Positions 17,638-26,747 of a DNA stretch of 64,000 bases are shown piece by piece (the first letter of the stretch is position 1; every line of letters begins with the position of its first letter). The translations under genes and the position numbers were made by a program. The DNA comes from an uncultured Siphonobacter sp. GTDB taxonomy: Bacteria > Bacteroidota > Bacteroidia > Cytophagales > Spirosomataceae. A model generated the notes under the pieces. It was not told the origin of the DNA, made no database searches, and was given only the letters and a program-made list of their open reading frames with translations. The stretch covers positions 1 to 64,000 of the forward strand of contig CAJYHS010000141.1 of the NCBI GenBank assembly GCA_913774715.1, written 5' to 3'.

Positions 17638-18143
17638 TATCGACTTAACTCCCAACGCCATACTAATCCATCTTCAGGATGTTCTACCTCCCCTATCTGC
17701 TTAAAGCCAACCTTCGTAAGTACTTTCGTTGAAGGGCTATCCTGAGCTAAGGTGTGAGCAACGACAATGTTTACTTCGGGAAAAGTAAAGGCATAATCGA
17801 CTAAAGCATTGGCGGTCTCTGTGGCCAGACCTCTTTCCCGGTGACTAGCCTTGATTTCATAGCCAATTTCTACCTCTCCTTTTTCAGTAGGCTGTCCTTT
17901 GTAGCCGCAACTTCCAATTAACAGGTTATCGGGACGATACACGATTAGATGACCACCCCATTTTTCCAGCGAAGGATCCTTTTTTACTTGTTGATAAAAG
18001 TGGGTAAAAGCCGAAGCATTTTCCGTCCAGCGGCGAGGTACGTTGGCTCCAATTACCTGACTTAGTACATTATTTCCAGCCAGAACGGCCTCCCAAAGAG
18101 TAAGATCACAGGGTAATAGTCGAAGACGGGAAGTTTCTATCAT
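17637..18143 (-). CDS. GNAT-family N-acetyltransferase (RimJ/RimL-like)
   Basis: A 168-residue cytoplasmic protein with the acetyltransferase_3 pattern. It has an N-terminal ETSRLRLLPCDL strand, GEVEIGYEIKASHRERGLATE for the acetyl-CoA-binding motif A, and VVAHTLAQDSPSTKVLTKVGFKQIGEVE for motif B. These enzymes acetylate protein N-termini, antibiotics or small metabolites. The substrate cannot be predicted. The gene lies directly downstream of the Ig-like protein gene but is separated from it by a terminator. Confidence 0.85.
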   Translation of the reverse strand: MIETSRLRLLPCDLTLWEAVLAGNNVLSQVIGANVPRRWTENASAFTHFYQQVKKDPSLEKWGGHLIVYRPDNLLIGSCGYKGQPTEKGEVEIGYEIKASHRERGLATETANALVDYAFTFPEVNIVVAHTLAQDSPSTKVLTKVGFKQIGEVEHPEDGLVWRWELSR

Positions 18144-18177
18144 GCAGAATTTTCAAATACGAATGGGGTGAATATAA

Positions 18178-18212
18178 AGAAAAAGCGGGAAAGAGCTCTT
18201 TCCCGCTTCTAA
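18178..18212 (-). terminator. Terminator of the Ig-like protein gene
   Basis: AGCGGGAAAGAG and CTCTTTCCCGCT form a perfect stem. The minus-strand read-through side continues into a T-rich tract. Confidence 0.8.
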
Positions 18213-18229
18213 AATGAGTTGTGAATACC

Positions 18230-19843
18230 TTAGTCAGTAAAAGGAACGAAATCCCGGAAGGTTCGTTGCAAACTCCGATCCTGCTGTTCGGCATTTTTGG
18301 GTTTGTTACGATCCTGCCAGCCTGCATCAAGTTCCAGAGCAATCAAATCATTTACTTTCATGGATGCTTCAAAGTCATCCATATCTTTTGCGAACGTTTG
18401 TCCACCCTGACCCCGACGAGCCGATTTCAAATTATACTTCCGGGCAAAAATATCACCCTTGGTTTGAAGCTCGTTCCGCTTAATAATGATCTTGTTCAAT
18501 TGATCCACCAAAGGACTAATAGAACGACCAATTACCTCGGTAGCTTCCAAAGTACCTACGGTGGCCGTAGCAGTTCCGCCAATAGTTGGAATTAAGCTTT
18601 TAGCTTTAGAAGCTTCAAGGGTTAAGGGAGTGATAGCTGTACCAGCCCCAATTCCGGCATTCATGACCGAGCGGTTTTTCTTACCCGATTTAGCCCGACG
18701 GTACATACGACTTAATTCATCCTGTTTTTCGCTAAGCTGGGCGATTAATTCCCAGGCTCGAATCAATGAAGTTCGATATTGTGAGTAAAGCTGAATATCC
18801 TTTTCTCGTTCATTAACCGCATTTTCTACCGTAATATGAACGCGTTTTTCATCCCGTTTTTGACTCTTGTCGATTACAAAAAAGGTGAGATTAAAACCTA
18901 ACGTGTCCAGCGGATCTTTCACAAAATCGTAATCAGGCCGCCAGATAAACTCGTATTGCGTATTGGTATTTTTCTTTAACGCTTCTTTCGGAATGGTTCG
19001 ATTATCCGATACAAATGAAAACTCCTGTATATCCTGATCTCCATTGGGGTCCGTTAGATATAAGGCTAAATTTAGCGTAGTATTTTCCCGTAATCTTATA
19101 TTCGGGGAATTAGGGACAATTGATACCACGGGTGGTAAATCCATCTGAGTGACGTCTATCTTTAAACGTCCTTTGGTCCGGGCTTTGGTAGGCTGATCCT
19201 CTACGTAAAATTCAACGTAAATAGGACTCGTCTTTAACTTATTAAATTGCGTCTGGGAAGGTTTCCAGCTGAATTCCCCCTGAGCCGATAAACGAGCCCC
19301 TTCGGGTAACTGATCCGTAATAGGAATAAAAACCAAGGGATCGTTATCCGGATCACGGACTTCATTAGGATCAATCTGATAGGTATTCTGAACGTTGAAT
19401 TGAACGTAAAAAGGCTTCAACTCTCCCACTTGTGGCGGACGGTTGACGTGCAACACCCTAAATTCTACACTCCGGCGGGCTTCCTCTCCTTTGTCATTAC
19501 TTACTTCAAAAAGAACCGAAAAGCCTTTGTTACCCTGAATTCGGTCCACCAGATCATAACCCGGTGTCCAGTTGAAATAACCCAGTGAGTCAAGCTTCAT
19601 TCCCTCGATTTGACCTTCGGGAATATTGAAGTGCACCCGTGTACTATCCTGATTGGGCTTGACCTGAATTTTAAACGTAAAAGGTTTGCCTTCTTCCAGT
19701 ACATTCCAGTTAGGAGTACTTGGAAATATGATTTTCAATCCTGTCTGTCCCGGTACTGATGACTGGGCCTGGCTTACAGCAGACCAGCAAACCCCCACCA
19801 CAAATAGGACGAAAGAAAGTCTTGTGTTGAAATGCCTCTTCAT
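18230..19843 (-). CDS. Secreted protein with cadherin/Ig-like repeats
   Basis: A 537-residue exported protein: signal peptide ending SAVSQAQ, then about three Ig/cadherin-like domains. Each contains an ITDQLPEGARL/IPEGQIEGMKL-type strand and a 'F-x-W-x-P' motif (YFNWTPGYDL, EFSWKPSQTQ, EFIWRPDYDF). DPNEVRDPDNDP and DPNGDQDIQ are calcium-binding-like loops. The last ~170 residues are different: a helical stretch (LIRAWELIAQLSEKQDELSRM), then a small-residue-rich segment around residues 405-450, then a basic and acidic tail. Such proteins in Cytophagales are often surface or gliding-associated, but I can name no function. Its partner genes are not adjacent. Confidence 0.7.
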   Translation of the reverse strand: MKRHFNTRLSFVLFVVGVCWSAVSQAQSSVPGQTGLKIIFPSTPNWNVLEEGKPFTFKIQVKPNQDSTRVHFNIPEGQIEGMKLDSLGYFNWTPGYDLVDRIQGNKGFSVLFEVSNDKGEEARRSVEFRVLHVNRPPQVGELKPFYVQFNVQNTYQIDPNEVRDPDNDPLVFIPITDQLPEGARLSAQGEFSWKPSQTQFNKLKTSPIYVEFYVEDQPTKARTKGRLKIDVTQMDLPPVVSIVPNSPNIRLRENTTLNLALYLTDPNGDQDIQEFSFVSDNRTIPKEALKKNTNTQYEFIWRPDYDFVKDPLDTLGFNLTFFVIDKSQKRDEKRVHITVENAVNEREKDIQLYSQYRTSLIRAWELIAQLSEKQDELSRMYRRAKSGKKNRSVMNAGIGAGTAITPLTLEASKAKSLIPTIGGTATATVGTLEATEVIGRSISPLVDQLNKIIIKRNELQTKGDIFARKYNLKSARRGQGGQTFAKDMDDFEASMKVNDLIALELDAGWQDRNKPKNAEQQDRSLQRTFRDFVPFTD

Positions 19844-20040
19844 TGCGGTTATATCATGGCTAAGGTTTATTCCCTTTTGGTACGAATAAAAATGCCATTT
19901 ATTACTAATAGAGCGTATTTATTACCCAAAAAAGGAAATAATCGTGGCAAAAATATGAAATTCTAACTTAGAATAATCAGAAGCTGAAATTGGATTTTTT
20001 AAAAAATACGTTTCGATGGGCTAATTGGTTTACCAACGAC

Positions 20041-20092
20041 AAAAAAGAATGAGTGATTTTCCAGCGACTGGAGTCCCACTCATTCTTTCAGG
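20041..20092 (-). terminator. Terminator of tpiA
   Basis: AAAGAATGAGTG (about 20044-20055) pairs with CACTCATTCTTT (about 20077-20088). A second small stem (CCAG/CTGG) lies inside, and T residues follow on the minus strand. Confidence 0.75.
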
Positions 20093-20122
20093 TACTGTGT
20101 ATTAGGATAGTAAATTCGGTAC

Positions 20123-20878
20123 TTAGATGGCTTTCACAATCTCCACAAAATCACGTGATTTCAGGGACGCTCCACCTACCAGGCCACCGTCTACGTCAGG
20201 GCTGGCGAAAATTTCAGCGGCATTGCTAGCGTTTACGCTTCCGCCGTACTGAATAGTCGTATTATCCGCCACTTCTTCTCCGTATTTACCAGCAATGTGG
20301 CTACGTAAAGCCGCGTGCATATCCTGAGCCTGCTGAGCCGAAGCCGTCAGTCCCGTTCCAATGGCCCAGATGGGTTCGTAAGCGATAACGATCTGGCCGA
20401 ACTCTTCTGCTGAAAGGTGAAACAAAGCGTTCGTTAACTGAGCCTGAACGATGGCAATAAAGTCTTCATTCTGACGCTGTTCAAGTGATTCTCCGCAACA
20501 GAAGATCGGCTTCAAACCATTCTCCAGAGCGATATTTACTTTTTCAGCAAGAATTTCATCCGTTTCTCCGAAGTATTGACGACGCTCGCTGTGTCCCAGA
20601 ATAACGTAAGGGATACCTACAGACTTCAGCATGGGAGCTGAGATTTCTCCTGTGTAAGCTCCAGAAGCTTTCTGATGACTATTTTGAGCTCCGATAGAAA
20701 CGCGGCCCGTGGCATATTGCTGTAGGGTAGACAGATACAACGAAGGTACACAAAGGACTACTTCTACGTCGCTGGTTACTTCATCGGCAATCATATTAAC
20801 AATTTCCGAAGTCAGAGCTACTGCTTCTTCGGCTGTTTTGTTCATTTTCCAGTTACCTGCAACAATTTTTTTTCTCAT
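20123..20878 (-). CDS. tpiA: Triosephosphate isomerase
   Basis: A glycolytic enzyme interconverting dihydroxyacetone phosphate and glyceraldehyde 3-phosphate. It has 251 residues, normal for the family. The catalytic residues are visible: K11 in GNWKMNK, H96 in ILGHSERR and E168 in IAYEPIWAIGTG. The phosphate-binding GGSVN and GGASL loops are near the C-terminus. It is a single-gene unit with its own terminator. About 216 bp separate it from the divergent aspartyl-protease gene. Confidence 0.97.
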   Translation of the reverse strand: MRKKIVAGNWKMNKTAEEAVALTSEIVNMIADEVTSDVEVVLCVPSLYLSTLQQYATGRVSIGAQNSHQKASGAYTGEISAPMLKSVGIPYVILGHSERRQYFGETDEILAEKVNIALENGLKPIFCCGESLEQRQNEDFIAIVQAQLTNALFHLSAEEFGQIVIAYEPIWAIGTGLTASAQQAQDMHAALRSHIAGKYGEEVADNTTIQYGGSVNASNAAEIFASPDVDGGLVGGASLKSRDFVEIVKAI

Positions 20879-21094
20879 GCTTGAAAAAATATAAAAATCA
20901 GAAGAATAGTTTTAATTAATCAAATAATGCCTTTCTGATTCAGAAAAAGCCATTTTTGGTTATTTATTCAGGCGACGAAAGTAACTAAAATCCCTGAAAG
21001 TGCCGAAATGATCCTTAAGGTAGAAGCGTAGCTACTTGATTATGAGTAAAAAAGCTTCTAAATTAAAGGCAGTTCTGTACTAAATAACGAAGCA

Positions 21095-22342
21095 ATGAAA
21101 TATGCTCTACCACTCGCACTTTGGTTCGGGCTGGTAATCGGTCTGTCAGAGCTCTGCCAAGCTCAGGAACGATTTGGCCTGCATCTTCAGGGACGTCATA
21201 AAACTACCCGAATTCCTTTCCAGCTTCATTCCAATCTCATCATTGTTCCAATGAAGATTAATGATTCAGATACGCTACGATTTATTCTTGACTCCGGAGT
21301 TTCAACCATCCTGATTACCGATCCTAAAGTACCTGGCATTCATCGCATGAAAGCGGTTCGTCAGGTTCAGATCTCGGGGGCAGGCGAAGGCAACGATTTA
21401 TCAGCCACGGTGATGGTGGGGAATACCATTCAAATGGGGTTCATGAAAGGCTTCAATCAGAACATTGTCGTTCTGGATCACGACATCCTGCAAATTTCTG
21501 AATACCTGGGCATACCCGTTCATGGCATTTTCGGCTACGAATTATTTAACCAGTTTGTCGTAACGATTGATTTCTCCCGCAAGGAGATAGTCTTGGAAGA
21601 GCCTACTCATTATCGGTATAAACGCAAAAAAGGCGATCTGTTTCCAATCACCATTGAAGACGCCAAGCCTTACCTGAATGCCATCGCCTTAGTAGATAAA
21701 AAGCGAACCGTACCTATTAAAGTCGTTATTGACACCGGAGCTGGGCATGCTCTCTCGCTGGATGTGAACTCCCGCAATCAGATCTCCCTACCTAATAAAG
21801 TAGTTCGTACGCAACTGGGAAGAGGTCTAAACGGAGTCATTAACGGGAACCTTGGAAGAGTAGAGAAAATCCGCATTGGCAACCTCGAGCTTAATAACAT
21901 TATCGCTTCCTTTCCCGACAGCCTGGCTTATGGAATGAAACTTTCCAAAACCATTGATCGCCAGGGGAATATTGGGTGTGAGTTACTCCGTCGGTTTAAA
22001 GTGACCTTTAACTACCAGCAACATTACATTGTTTTGAAACCCGTACGGCGTAGAATCCGGGAAGCTTTTGAACACAACATGAGCGGAATGGACATCGTGG
22101 CGAAGGGCCTACATTTTGATGAATTCACTATCGAACGAATTGACCTGAATTCTCCGGCTGCACTGGCAGGCTTACAGGCCGGAGACCAACTCATTAGTGT
22201 TGACGGGGAATTCTGTCGCTCTATTTCCATCTCCGACTTATACAAGATTTTTCAACGAGGTGAAGGAAAAGAAATCATTATGGCTTTTCGTCGAAAAGGA
22301 GAACTGATGATCACTACTTTGACCTTGAAACGAATTATCTAA
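21095..22342 (+). CDS. Exported PDZ aspartyl protease-like protein
   Basis: A 415-residue protein with a signal peptide ending LCQAQ. It has two retropepsin-like half-domains, each with a DSG/DTG motif: FILDSGVSTILIT near residue 65 and VVIDTGAGHALSL near residue 210. A C-terminal PDZ domain follows (HFDEFTIERIDLNSPAALAG then LQAGDQLISVDG, residues about 340-400). The DSGV and DTGA sites give a plausible aspartate pair in a single chain. The family is widespread in Bacteroidota and its substrates are unknown. A divergent promoter region is shared with tpiA. Confidence 0.82.
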   Translation: MKYALPLALWFGLVIGLSELCQAQERFGLHLQGRHKTTRIPFQLHSNLIIVPMKINDSDTLRFILDSGVSTILITDPKVPGIHRMKAVRQVQISGAGEGNDLSATVMVGNTIQMGFMKGFNQNIVVLDHDILQISEYLGIPVHGIFGYELFNQFVVTIDFSRKEIVLEEPTHYRYKRKKGDLFPITIEDAKPYLNAIALVDKKRTVPIKVVIDTGAGHALSLDVNSRNQISLPNKVVRTQLGRGLNGVINGNLGRVEKIRIGNLELNNIIASFPDSLAYGMKLSKTIDRQGNIGCELLRRFKVTFNYQQHYIVLKPVRRRIREAFEHNMSGMDIVAKGLHFDEFTIERIDLNSPAALAGLQAGDQLISVDGEFCRSISISDLYKIFQRGEGKEIIMAFRRKGELMITTLTLKRII

Positions 22343-22505
22343 CTTTTCTATCTAAAAATGACGTTTGTTAAGAAGACTACCTACTCTATTGAATATACGT
22401 CATATAGGCTATAATTTATTGTAAATCAGAATATTATATATATTTCACCAAGTTTTTCATAAATTTCTTAATCAATTGAATGCTATGCAACTAATTTTTT
22501 ATTCC

Positions 22506-22513
22506 TAATTTTG
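22506..22513 (+). promoter_or_regulatory. TAATTTTG -7-type box upstream of the barrel gene
   Basis: TAATTTTG matches TAnnTTTG and lies about 35 bp upstream of the ATG at 22548. No well-spaced -33 element is evident. Confidence 0.3.
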
Positions 22514-22547
22514 AGTTAACACAGATCAACCAAACGCTGCCACGTTT

Positions 22548-23234
22548 ATGAACCTACGTTATCTTCTTCCTATTATCATCTTTTTTTTATCAGGTCTTGA
22601 GGCACAGGCCTCTATCGACCCACCTGGTAAATTCTCTTTCGGCGTACTTGGTGGTACACTGGGCTACGGCGGGGAATTTGGCTATCGAAATAGCGACAAT
22701 TCACACTGGCAATTTCGCCTGGGCTACACGCACATCGGCTACAAAAAGCCTTTTAACATCGAAATTAACGATGATACCAAGGCTCATTTTAAACCATTGG
22801 TTCGTATGAACCTGGCTCAATTAAAGGCCGATTATCACCCCTCTCTACGGAGTTCATTCCGTATTACTGGGGGTATAGCGTATCAGATTAAACCCAGTTA
22901 TTCCGTTTTAGGAAATTCCAGCACGGGTCTCATTATTGACGACATCAATATCAAACCAGAAGATCTGGGTCAAGTAGAATTACGTTTGAATTGGTGGAAA
23001 GTAACCCCGCACCTAGGCATTGGGGTGGGACGAGCCGTTCCCCGCAAACGCGTAGGAGGCGGATTCGAACTGGGCTGTTACTACCTGGGAAGTCCTAAAA
23101 TCGACTTCTGGACTGATGGCTTACTGGACGCGACCACCATTCCCGACCAGATTCCAAAGATTGAGCACAACATGCGTAATTACAGTTTTCTGCCTTACTT
23201 ACTTGTTTCATTACGAGTTCGCTTAGGAGATTAA
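22548..23234 (+). CDS. Hypothetical outer-membrane beta-barrel protein
   Basis: A 228-residue exported protein with a signal peptide ending LEAQA. The body is made of alternating strands rich in Gly and aromatic residues (FGVLGGTLGYGGEFGYR, WQFRLGYTHIGYK). It has a hydrophobic C-terminal strand (LPYLLVSLRVRLGD), although it lacks a terminal aromatic. It has no recognisable binding motif, and its neighbours are functionally unrelated. The class is inferred from composition only. Confidence 0.65.
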   Translation: MNLRYLLPIIIFFLSGLEAQASIDPPGKFSFGVLGGTLGYGGEFGYRNSDNSHWQFRLGYTHIGYKKPFNIEINDDTKAHFKPLVRMNLAQLKADYHPSLRSSFRITGGIAYQIKPSYSVLGNSSTGLIIDDINIKPEDLGQVELRLNWWKVTPHLGIGVGRAVPRKRVGGGFELGCYYLGSPKIDFWTDGLLDATTIPDQIPKIEHNMRNYSFLPYLLVSLRVRLGD

Positions 23235-23246
23235 TATACTTCAGTA

Positions 23247-23275
23247 CTAAGGGCCAACTTAATTGTTGGCCCTTC
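23247..23275 (+). terminator. Hairpin after the barrel gene
   Basis: AAGGGCCAAC pairs with GTTGGCCCTT around a 6-nt loop. The T-tract is weak. Confidence 0.6.
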
Positions 23276-23341
23276 ATCATTAATAGACATTCACTTTCAT
23301 AGTTTTTACCTAAAGTCTCTGTCGCAATGGAGGCTTTAGGT

Positions 23342-23349
23342 TAGTTTTG
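23342..23349 (+). promoter_or_regulatory. TAGTTTTG -7-type box upstream of ispF
   Basis: TAGTTTTG lies about 26 bp upstream of the ispF ATG and fits the TAnnTTTG consensus. No TTTG -33 element is apparent. Confidence 0.35.
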
Positions 23350-23375
23350 CCGTTACTAACATCACAAATTAAATT

Positions 23376-23855
23376 ATGTCCTTTCGAATTGGTCACGGCT
23401 ACGATGTTCATCAACTGGAAGAAAACCGGCCTTTCTGGCTAGGTGGAATTCTCATTCCTCACACCCATGGAGCCAAGGGGCATTCAGACGCCGATGTCAT
23501 TTGCCATGTCATTTGTGATGCTCTTTTAGGAGCAGCGAACCTGCGTAACATTGGGTACCATTTTTCGGATAAAGATCCTCAGTGGAAAGGCGTTGACTCC
23601 AAGGTATTACTAAGCCGGGTGTTGGAAATGATTCGAGAAAAAGGCTATGAAGTTGGTAATATCGACGTAACGGTAGTGCTTCAGGAGCCTAAACTCAATC
23701 CGCATATTCCAACTATGAAAGAAGTATTAGCCCAGGTGATGACTATTTCTGAAGAGGATTTATCCATCAAAGCGACTACTTCCGAGCACTTGGGTTTTGT
23801 AGGTAAAAAAGAAGGCATCGCTGCCCATGCGGTCGCGTTGATCGAGAAAAAGTAA
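23376..23855 (+). CDS. ispF: 2-C-methyl-D-erythritol 2,4-cyclodiphosphate synthase
   Basis: An enzyme of the non-mevalonate isoprenoid pathway that cyclises CDP-methylerythritol 2-phosphate to the 2,4-cyclodiphosphate. Its 159 residues are standard. The metal-binding residues D10, H12 (in GYDVHQL) and H44 (CHVICDALLGAA) are visible. So are the GAKGHSDADV substrate loop and the C-terminal TTSEHLGFVGKKEGIAAHAV signature. It is a single unit facing recR across a bidirectional hairpin. Confidence 0.96.
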   Translation: MSFRIGHGYDVHQLEENRPFWLGGILIPHTHGAKGHSDADVICHVICDALLGAANLRNIGYHFSDKDPQWKGVDSKVLLSRVLEMIREKGYEVGNIDVTVVLQEPKLNPHIPTMKEVLAQVMTISEEDLSIKATTSEHLGFVGKKEGIAAHAVALIEKK

Positions 23856-23918
23856 ACTTTCACTGACTTACCATCTTCGTAAAACTACTCTACTAAAGAG
23901 TTTCACTGAATAGATAAC

Positions 23919-23954
23919 AAAACAGGCTGACAATGATGGTCAGCCTGTTTTCAT
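23919..23954. terminator. Bidirectional terminator between ispF and recR
   Basis: AAACAGGCTGAC pairs with GTCAGCCTGTTT around an AATGATG loop. It ends at the recR stop codon. Confidence 0.8.
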
Positions 23955-24562
23955 TATTCATAAGTCACGCGGCCAATAATACTTCGGCCCAGCGTGATTT
24001 CATCGGCATATTCAAGATCACCGCCAATCGGAATTCCCCTGGCAATGGTGGTAATTTTAATGGCATGCTGCCGTAAGCGTTTCGTCAGGTAAAATGACGT
24101 AGTATCTCCCTGCATGGTGGGGCTCAGAGCCAGGATTACCTCGCGAATTTCATTTTTGGGATCAGCTACCCGTTCCATCAATGACTCAATCTGTAATTCA
24201 GCGGGGCCAATGCCTTCGAGCGGATTAATCAATCCCCCTAATACGTGATACACACCGCGAAACTGAGCCGTATTTTCAATGGCTAATACATCCCGGGTAT
24301 CTTCCACGACGCAAACCAGTTGGGCATCGCGACGAGGGTTCGCACAGATCTGGCATAAATCTTCATCAGCAATCGTGTGACACTGCCGACAGTACCGCGT
24401 CTGCGTACGCATATTGACCAGAGCATCTGCTAGTTGAGACGTTTGCTGTTCTTCGCGTTTGAGCAAGTGTAAAGCCAGACGGAGAGCCGTTTTTTTTCCA
24501 ATTCCTGGAAGTTTACTAATCTCTTCGACGGCGTCTTCAATAAGTTTGGATGGATAATTCAA
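23954..24562 (-). CDS. recR: Recombination mediator RecR
   Basis: A protein of 202 residues that works with RecF/RecO to load RecA on gapped DNA. It has the helix-hairpin-helix LPGIGKKTALRLA near residues 18-31. The C4 zinc finger has C58, C61, C70 and C73 (YCRQCHTIADEDLCQIC). The Toprim domain starts VCVVEDTRDVLAIE and contains GGLINPLEGIGP. The start appears to be TTG at 24562. The frame is closed by an upstream TAG with no ATG between, and the N-terminus NYPSKLIEDAVEEISKLPG fits RecR. Confidence 0.95.
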   Translation of the reverse strand: MNYPSKLIEDAVEEISKLPGIGKKTALRLALHLLKREEQQTSQLADALVNMRTQTRYCRQCHTIADEDLCQICANPRRDAQLVCVVEDTRDVLAIENTAQFRGVYHVLGGLINPLEGIGPAELQIESLMERVADPKNEIREVILALSPTMQGDTTSFYLTKRLRQHAIKITTIARGIPIGGDLEYADEITLGRSIIGRVTYE

Positions 24563-24664
24563 GAGAAATGCTGGCTAGTGGAATGGCCTGAACAATTAAG
24601 AATTTTCCAGGGATTAATCCCGAAATTCAATTCTTCAGAGGCTCATTCTTACTTTTTGATTTTG

Positions 24665-24958
24665 TTAAACCACTTCGGCACTGATGCCTCGGTTACAAAT
24701 GGCATTACGCATCGGAGCCAATTCCTCAAAGGCTCCTTTTTTCACTGAACATTTTCCTTTGAAATGAATCAGTATCGTACATTGTTCGGCTTGCTCGGGC
24801 GAATGACCGCAGACATCAATGAGGGTATCAATCACCCAGTCAAACGTGTTGACATCATCATTGAAGACCATCAGGTCGTGCTCCTCTTTATCTTCTACTT
24901 CCTCCAGAACATCTACGCCTTCTTCTTCCCAGGGTTTCGGTAAGGTGTTCATCCACAT
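24665..24958 (-). CDS. clpS: ATP-dependent Clp protease adaptor ClpS
   Basis: A 97-residue adaptor that delivers N-degron substrates to ClpAP. The conserved core starts at VFNDDVNTFDWVIDTL, followed by the C-GHSPEQAEQCTILIHFKGKC segment that forms the substrate pocket region. An acidic N-terminal tail (PWEEEGVDVLEEVEDKEEHD) precedes it. A second in-frame ATG at 24952 is possible. It is the last gene before a promoter region read on the minus strand; recR lies downstream and may be cotranscribed. Confidence 0.9.
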   Translation of the reverse strand: MWMNTLPKPWEEEGVDVLEEVEDKEEHDLMVFNDDVNTFDWVIDTLIDVCGHSPEQAEQCTILIHFKGKCSVKKGAFEELAPMRNAICNRGISAEVV

Positions 24959-24994
24959 GTCTATTTCCAGTAAATCAGTGACTTAAATTAAGAA

Positions 24995-25025
24995 CAAATT
25001 TAACCTTTATAACCCGCATCCCCAA
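24995..25025 (-). promoter_or_regulatory. Candidate promoter for clpS
   Basis: On the minus strand, TTG (plus 25023-25025) is separated by 20 bp from TAAATTTG (plus 24995-25002). This fits the Bacteroidota -33/-7 layout, with a leader of about 30 nt before the clpS start. Confidence 0.4.
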
Positions 25026-25191
25026 CCGAAGGTTCATAGAAGTTTAGATTCTTGGTTAAATAAAACCATTTACTACATAGCGTTTTGTCTCAGGTCCAAA
25101 AGGTCCATAATCAGCGGTCGATTACCTGAGCAATCGGCCTTTATTTCTAAACTTTAACCTTTTCCAAATCTTCAATTTCACAGTTCTCTTG

Positions 25192-25199
25192 TAGGTTTG
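25192..25199 (+). promoter_or_regulatory. TAGGTTTG -7-type box for the SSS transporter
   Basis: TAGGTTTG fits TAnnTTTG and lies about 70 bp upstream of the ATG at 25270. The upstream -33 element is unclear. Confidence 0.35.
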
Positions 25200-25269
25200 C
25201 AAAATATTTGGTGATCTTTAAGGTTACTTACAGTAACTACCTCCATTACTCTTTTCTTTAGTTCATAGC

Positions 25270-26724
25270 ATGAATGCTTACCTGGCTCTTACTATTCTCC
25301 TGGGTTACTTTGCGGTACTGGTGGCCGTTTCTTTTTATACTTCCCGCGGGGCCGACACACACACCTTCTTTACCGCCAATAAACAATCTCCCTGGTATCT
25401 GGTGGCCTTTGGAATGATCGGCACCTCACTTTCAGGGGTTACCTTCATCTCCGTGCCCGGCAATGTGAGTACGTCTCAGTTTACGTATTTTCAGGTTATT
25501 TTGGGGTATCTGGTGGGTTACTTCGTCATCGCTACCGTACTGATGCCGATGTATTACCGCCTGAACCTGATTTCGATTTATACGTATCTGGATAAACGCT
25601 TCGGATTCTGGTCTTACAAAACCGGAGCAGGCTTTTTTCTACTTTCCCGAACGGTAGGTTCAGCCGGACGAATGTTCATTGCCGTACAGGTATTGCAACT
25701 CGCTATCTTTGATCGTTTTGGCATTCCTTTTGAAGGAACTGTCGTTTTTGCCATCCTTCTCATCTGGATTTATACTTTCAAAGGCGGTGTAAAAACCATC
25801 ATTATCACCGATACTCTTCAGACATTCTTTCTGGTAACGGCTGTTTTTCTAACCGTTTTCCTGATTGCCAAACAATTAAACCTAGACTTTGGCTCACTCT
25901 GGACAACGGTTCAGTCGAAAAGTTACTCTAAGGTTTTTGTCTGGGACTGGGCTCCTAAAAACAACTTCTTCAAGGATTTTGTCTCGGGAGCTTTCATTGC
26001 CATCGTCATGACGGGCTTGGATCAGGATTTGATGCAGAAGAACCTCACGTGCAAGAATATTGGGGAAGCACAGAAAAACATTCTCTGGTTCTGCGTCGTG
26101 CTTGTAATCGTGAACTTTGCCTTCCTAAATCTGGGTGCTTTGTTATTAGTGTATTCTGAGCAAATGGGCATTGCCATTCCAGCCAAGTCCGATGATTTAT
26201 ACCCGATGCTTGCTCTCGGTAATCACTTCGGGCCCATTGCAGCCATTACATTTCTATTAGGAATTACTGCCGCTACGTATGCCAGTTCTGACTCCGCCCT
26301 CACAGCTCTTACTACTTCCTTCTGCATTGATTTCCTGAATATTGAGAGTTATCCCGAAAAACAGCGGCAGCGAATTAAAACCTGGGTTCACCTGATGTTT
26401 TCCTTCCTGTTTTTACTAGTAATCATTCTCTTTAAACAGCTTAACAGCCAGTCTATGATTCGAACGATCTTCGACTTAGCGGGCTATACCTACGGGCCTT
26501 TGCTCGGTCTGTATACCTTTGGATTATATACCAAGTGGTCTGTAAAAGATCGTTATGTACCTTTTGTTTGCCTGGCCTCTCCTCTGGTAACCTACATTTT
26601 GGTTGACCATTCTCAGGAGTGGTTCAATTATACCTTTGGTTTTGAGAAATTACTCTTGAATGGTTTACTTACTTTTGGTGGATTACTGTTACTTAAAAAG
26701 CCCGAACGCGAGTTATCTTTTTAG
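25270..26724 (+). CDS. Sodium:solute symporter (SSS family)
   Basis: A 484-residue inner-membrane transporter with about 13 transmembrane segments. It starts without a signal peptide (MNAYLALTILLGYFAVLVAV). The SSS-family features include FFTANKQSPWYLVAFGMIGTS near residues 35-55, with the conserved glycine/serine-rich unwound helix, and later GLDQDLMQKNLTCKN. The family couples Na+ to uptake of sugars, sialic acids, carboxylates or amino acids. The substrate here is unknown, and no catabolic gene follows. A strong terminator ends the unit. Confidence 0.88.
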   Translation: MNAYLALTILLGYFAVLVAVSFYTSRGADTHTFFTANKQSPWYLVAFGMIGTSLSGVTFISVPGNVSTSQFTYFQVILGYLVGYFVIATVLMPMYYRLNLISIYTYLDKRFGFWSYKTGAGFFLLSRTVGSAGRMFIAVQVLQLAIFDRFGIPFEGTVVFAILLIWIYTFKGGVKTIIITDTLQTFFLVTAVFLTVFLIAKQLNLDFGSLWTTVQSKSYSKVFVWDWAPKNNFFKDFVSGAFIAIVMTGLDQDLMQKNLTCKNIGEAQKNILWFCVVLVIVNFAFLNLGALLLVYSEQMGIAIPAKSDDLYPMLALGNHFGPIAAITFLLGITAATYASSDSALTALTTSFCIDFLNIESYPEKQRQRIKTWVHLMFSFLFLLVIILFKQLNSQSMIRTIFDLAGYTYGPLLGLYTFGLYTKWSVKDRYVPFVCLASPLVTYILVDHSQEWFNYTFGFEKLLLNGLLTFGGLLLLKKPERELSF

Positions 26725-26747
26725 TATTCCACTAGGGTAACCAATAC

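Larger units (their letters stand above)
24959..25269. other. Intergenic region between clpS and the SSS transporter
   Basis: These 311 bp between divergent genes hold the clpS promoter candidate and a TAGGTTTG box for the transporter. No ORF, RNA or repeat was recognised. Confidence 0.5.

Noticed and set aside
18221-18595. 124-codon plus-strand frame opposite the Ig-like protein
   Set aside because: It is antisense to the C-terminal part of a gene with a signal peptide and repeated domains. The predicted product is unlike known proteins.
20940-21094. Possible TACTTTC -7 element for tpiA on the minus strand
   Set aside because: It departs from TAnnTTTG at the last base and lacks a spaced -33 box, so I did not list it as a promoter.
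25001-25100. Possible tRNA T-loop (GGTTCATAG)
   Set aside because: No acceptor stem, anticodon stem or CCA-compatible pairing was found around it.
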